From: Haliscomenobacter sp038240665
GTDB lineage: Bacteria > Bacteroidota > Bacteroidia > Chitinophagales > Saprospiraceae
Length of the DNA stretch: 7,744 nt
Assembly: GCA_038240665.1 (NCBI GenBank)
Contig: JBBRGN010000238.1
Coordinates: 1-7,744, forward strand
Direction: 5' to 3'
Shown here: in pieces, positions 6,804 through 7,744 of the stretch
Layout of the letters: every line of letters begins with the position of its first letter
How positions within the stretch are numbered: position 1 is the first letter of the stretch
Notes under the pieces: generated by a model
The model's database searches: none
The model's input: the letters and a program-made list of their open reading frames with translations, nothing else
What the model was told of the DNA's origin: nothing
Position numbers and translations under genes: made by a program

Positions 6804-7307
6804 ATGCGCATTGGTTTGCTTTCGGATACGCACAGTTACCTGGATTCTGCGGTATTTCAATATTTTGAAGAATGCGATGAAATTTGGCATGCCGGCGATA
6901 TCGGACAAATAGAAGTTGCGGAAGCATTGGCTGGTTTTCGTCCTTTTCGCGCCGTTTTTGGTAACATTGATGATTTAAGTGTGAAGGCGCAATATCCTGA
7001 AGATCTGCAGTTTAATTGCAATGGCTTACAAGTGTTTATGACCCATATTGGTGGTTATCCAGGTAAGTACCATCCAAGGGTTCGTGCCTTGTTACGGGCT
7101 GATCCTCCGGGGCTGTTTATTTGTGGCCATTCGCATATTTTGAAAGTGATGCCCGATCCTCAATTGGGTTTATTGCACATCAACCCCGGCGCCTGCGGAC
7201 AAGAAGGTTTTCACCAAATGCGTACCTTGGTAAGATTTAATGTGGGGAATGGAAAAGTGCAGGATTTACAAGTCATTGAATTGGGGAAACGCGGCGCCAT
7301 CAATTAA
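6804..7307 (+). CDS. YfcE/MJ0936-family metallophosphoesterase
   Basis: A 167-residue calcineurin-like phosphoesterase of the small YfcE/MJ0936 class, which hydrolyses phosphodiesters using two metal ions. Metal-site motifs are complete: SDTH at 7-10 (Asp8, His10), HAGDIG at 29-34 (Asp32), VFGNIDD at 51-57 (Asn54), FMTHIGG at 78-84 (His81), and GHSH at 108-111, followed by the family's NPGA (usually NPGS). The length is near the family norm (about 155-185). There is no signal peptide, so it is cytosolic. The physiological substrate is unknown for most members. It is the third gene of the tight plus-strand run. Its TAA overlaps the stop codon of the convergent gene on the other strand by sharing TTAA (7304-7307), and no terminator is visible between the two. 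Confidence 0.9.
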   Translation: MRIGLLSDTHSYLDSAVFQYFEECDEIWHAGDIGQIEVAEALAGFRPFRAVFGNIDDLSVKAQYPEDLQFNCNGLQVFMTHIGGYPGKYHPRVRALLRADPPGLFICGHSHILKVMPDPQLGLLHINPGACGQEGFHQMRTLVRFNVGNGKVQDLQVIELGKRGAIN

Positions 7308-7744
7308 AAATGAAAGGTAACGCCTACGGATTGTCCATCGCTGTGCAACTGCATTTGACTTAGTAATGGAGCGATTTTGGGATTGTCGCTGCTGAGGATG
7401 GCCGTCATGCTGAGGTCAAAAACAAAAAGAAAAGCACCTTGTAATAAAATAGACCGGCCAAATCCCTTTAACTGAGCGGGATTTTTTCCATCAATTCTTC
7501 GGCTCCGTTCCAATAAGTATGCTCCGCTGAGCATATATCCCACATCCAATCCAGCATTGAAAAGCAGGATTTTTTCCATTTTGTGCTGTTCTTGGATGGA
7601 ATGATAGAGGTCCAAACTGCCAGGGTCGACATGCATAGCCCCCAAAAAACCTGCGGCAGCAAGTCCTAAATTGACGACATTCCAGCCAATCTGCATTTGG
7701 TGAAAAGCTTTGGTTTCTCCTTCTTTTCCCGACAATAAAATACC
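7304..7744 (-). CDS. Small membrane protein, 5' end beyond window (Bacteroidota-restricted type)
   Basis: The minus-strand frame ends with TAA at 7306-7304 and remains open to the right edge (146 codons), so its start lies outside the window. A TTG at 7735 is not a convincing start because the frame continues through it. Visible residues begin GILLSGKEGETKAFHQMQIGWN. Hydrophobic helices are WNVVNLGLAAAGFLGAM, ILLFNAGLDVGYMLSGAYLL and SILLQGAFLFVFDLSMTAIL, separated by short polar loops (an SLDLYHSIQEQHKMEK loop and an ERSRRIDGKNPAQLKG loop). The chain ends VGVTFHF with a terminal Phe. The pattern FHQMxxxWNxVNLGLA resembles small uncharacterised membrane proteins that I recall from Bacteroidota (possibly the DUF6992 group, not verified). 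No enzymatic motif is visible. It converges on the phosphoesterase gene. Confidence 0.75.
   Translation of the reverse strand, partial: GILLSGKEGETKAFHQMQIGWNVVNLGLAAAGFLGAMHVDPGSLDLYHSIQEQHKMEKILLFNAGLDVGYMLSGAYLLERSRRIDGKNPAQLKGFGRSILLQGAFLFVFDLSMTAILSSDNPKIAPLLSQMQLHSDGQSVGVTFHF

Noticed and set aside
7292..7324. GGCG...CGCC inverted match around the convergent stops
   Set aside because: A four-base stem over a loop of about 25 nt with no U-tract; too weak to call a terminator.

Overview
The window looks like ordinary chromosomal DNA of a Bacteroidota bacterium, most likely a Saprospiria/Haliscomenobacter-type organism. This assignment is inferred from moderate GC with AT-rich spacers, the lack of strong Shine-Dalgarno sites, promoter-like pairs of the TTG / TAnnTTT type, Bacteroidota-style protein sequences, and small secreted orphan proteins. 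No tRNA, rRNA, CRISPR, insertion sequence, integrase or phage gene was seen.

Layout. The minus-strand block on the left holds the start of an oligopeptidase B gene (ptrB, running off the left edge at base 1) and, upstream of it, a complete class I aminotransferase (aspC-type, 899-2107). The 93-bp spacer between them is almost filled by a long AT-rich imperfect palindrome built on a 7-bp period. A divergent 415-bp control region (2108-2522) separates aspC from a plus-strand propionyl-CoA-type carboxylase carboxyltransferase (pccB, 2523-4064). Next comes a secreted coiled-coil protein of unknown function (4145-4813), closed by a strong hairpin terminator.

After the terminator lies a tight plus-strand three-gene run: a secreted papain-fold protein that appears to have lost its catalytic residues (4970-5794), a zinc-independent MDR oxidoreductase (5817-6782) and a small YfcE/MJ0936-type metallophosphoesterase (6804-7307). 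The spacers are 22 and 21 bp, so one transcript is likely. The last gene collides with a convergent minus-strand membrane protein (7304-7744, cut by the right edge); their two stop codons share the TTAA at 7304-7307.

Function. Most genes are housekeeping: amino-acid transamination, propionyl/acyl-CoA carboxylation, peptide cleavage, redox and phosphodiester hydrolysis. The genes do not form one obvious pathway. The most unusual items are the apparently dead papain-like secreted protein, the AT palindrome after aspC, and the divergent region with its TTGACCA direct repeat. I did not find a convincing new multi-gene system.
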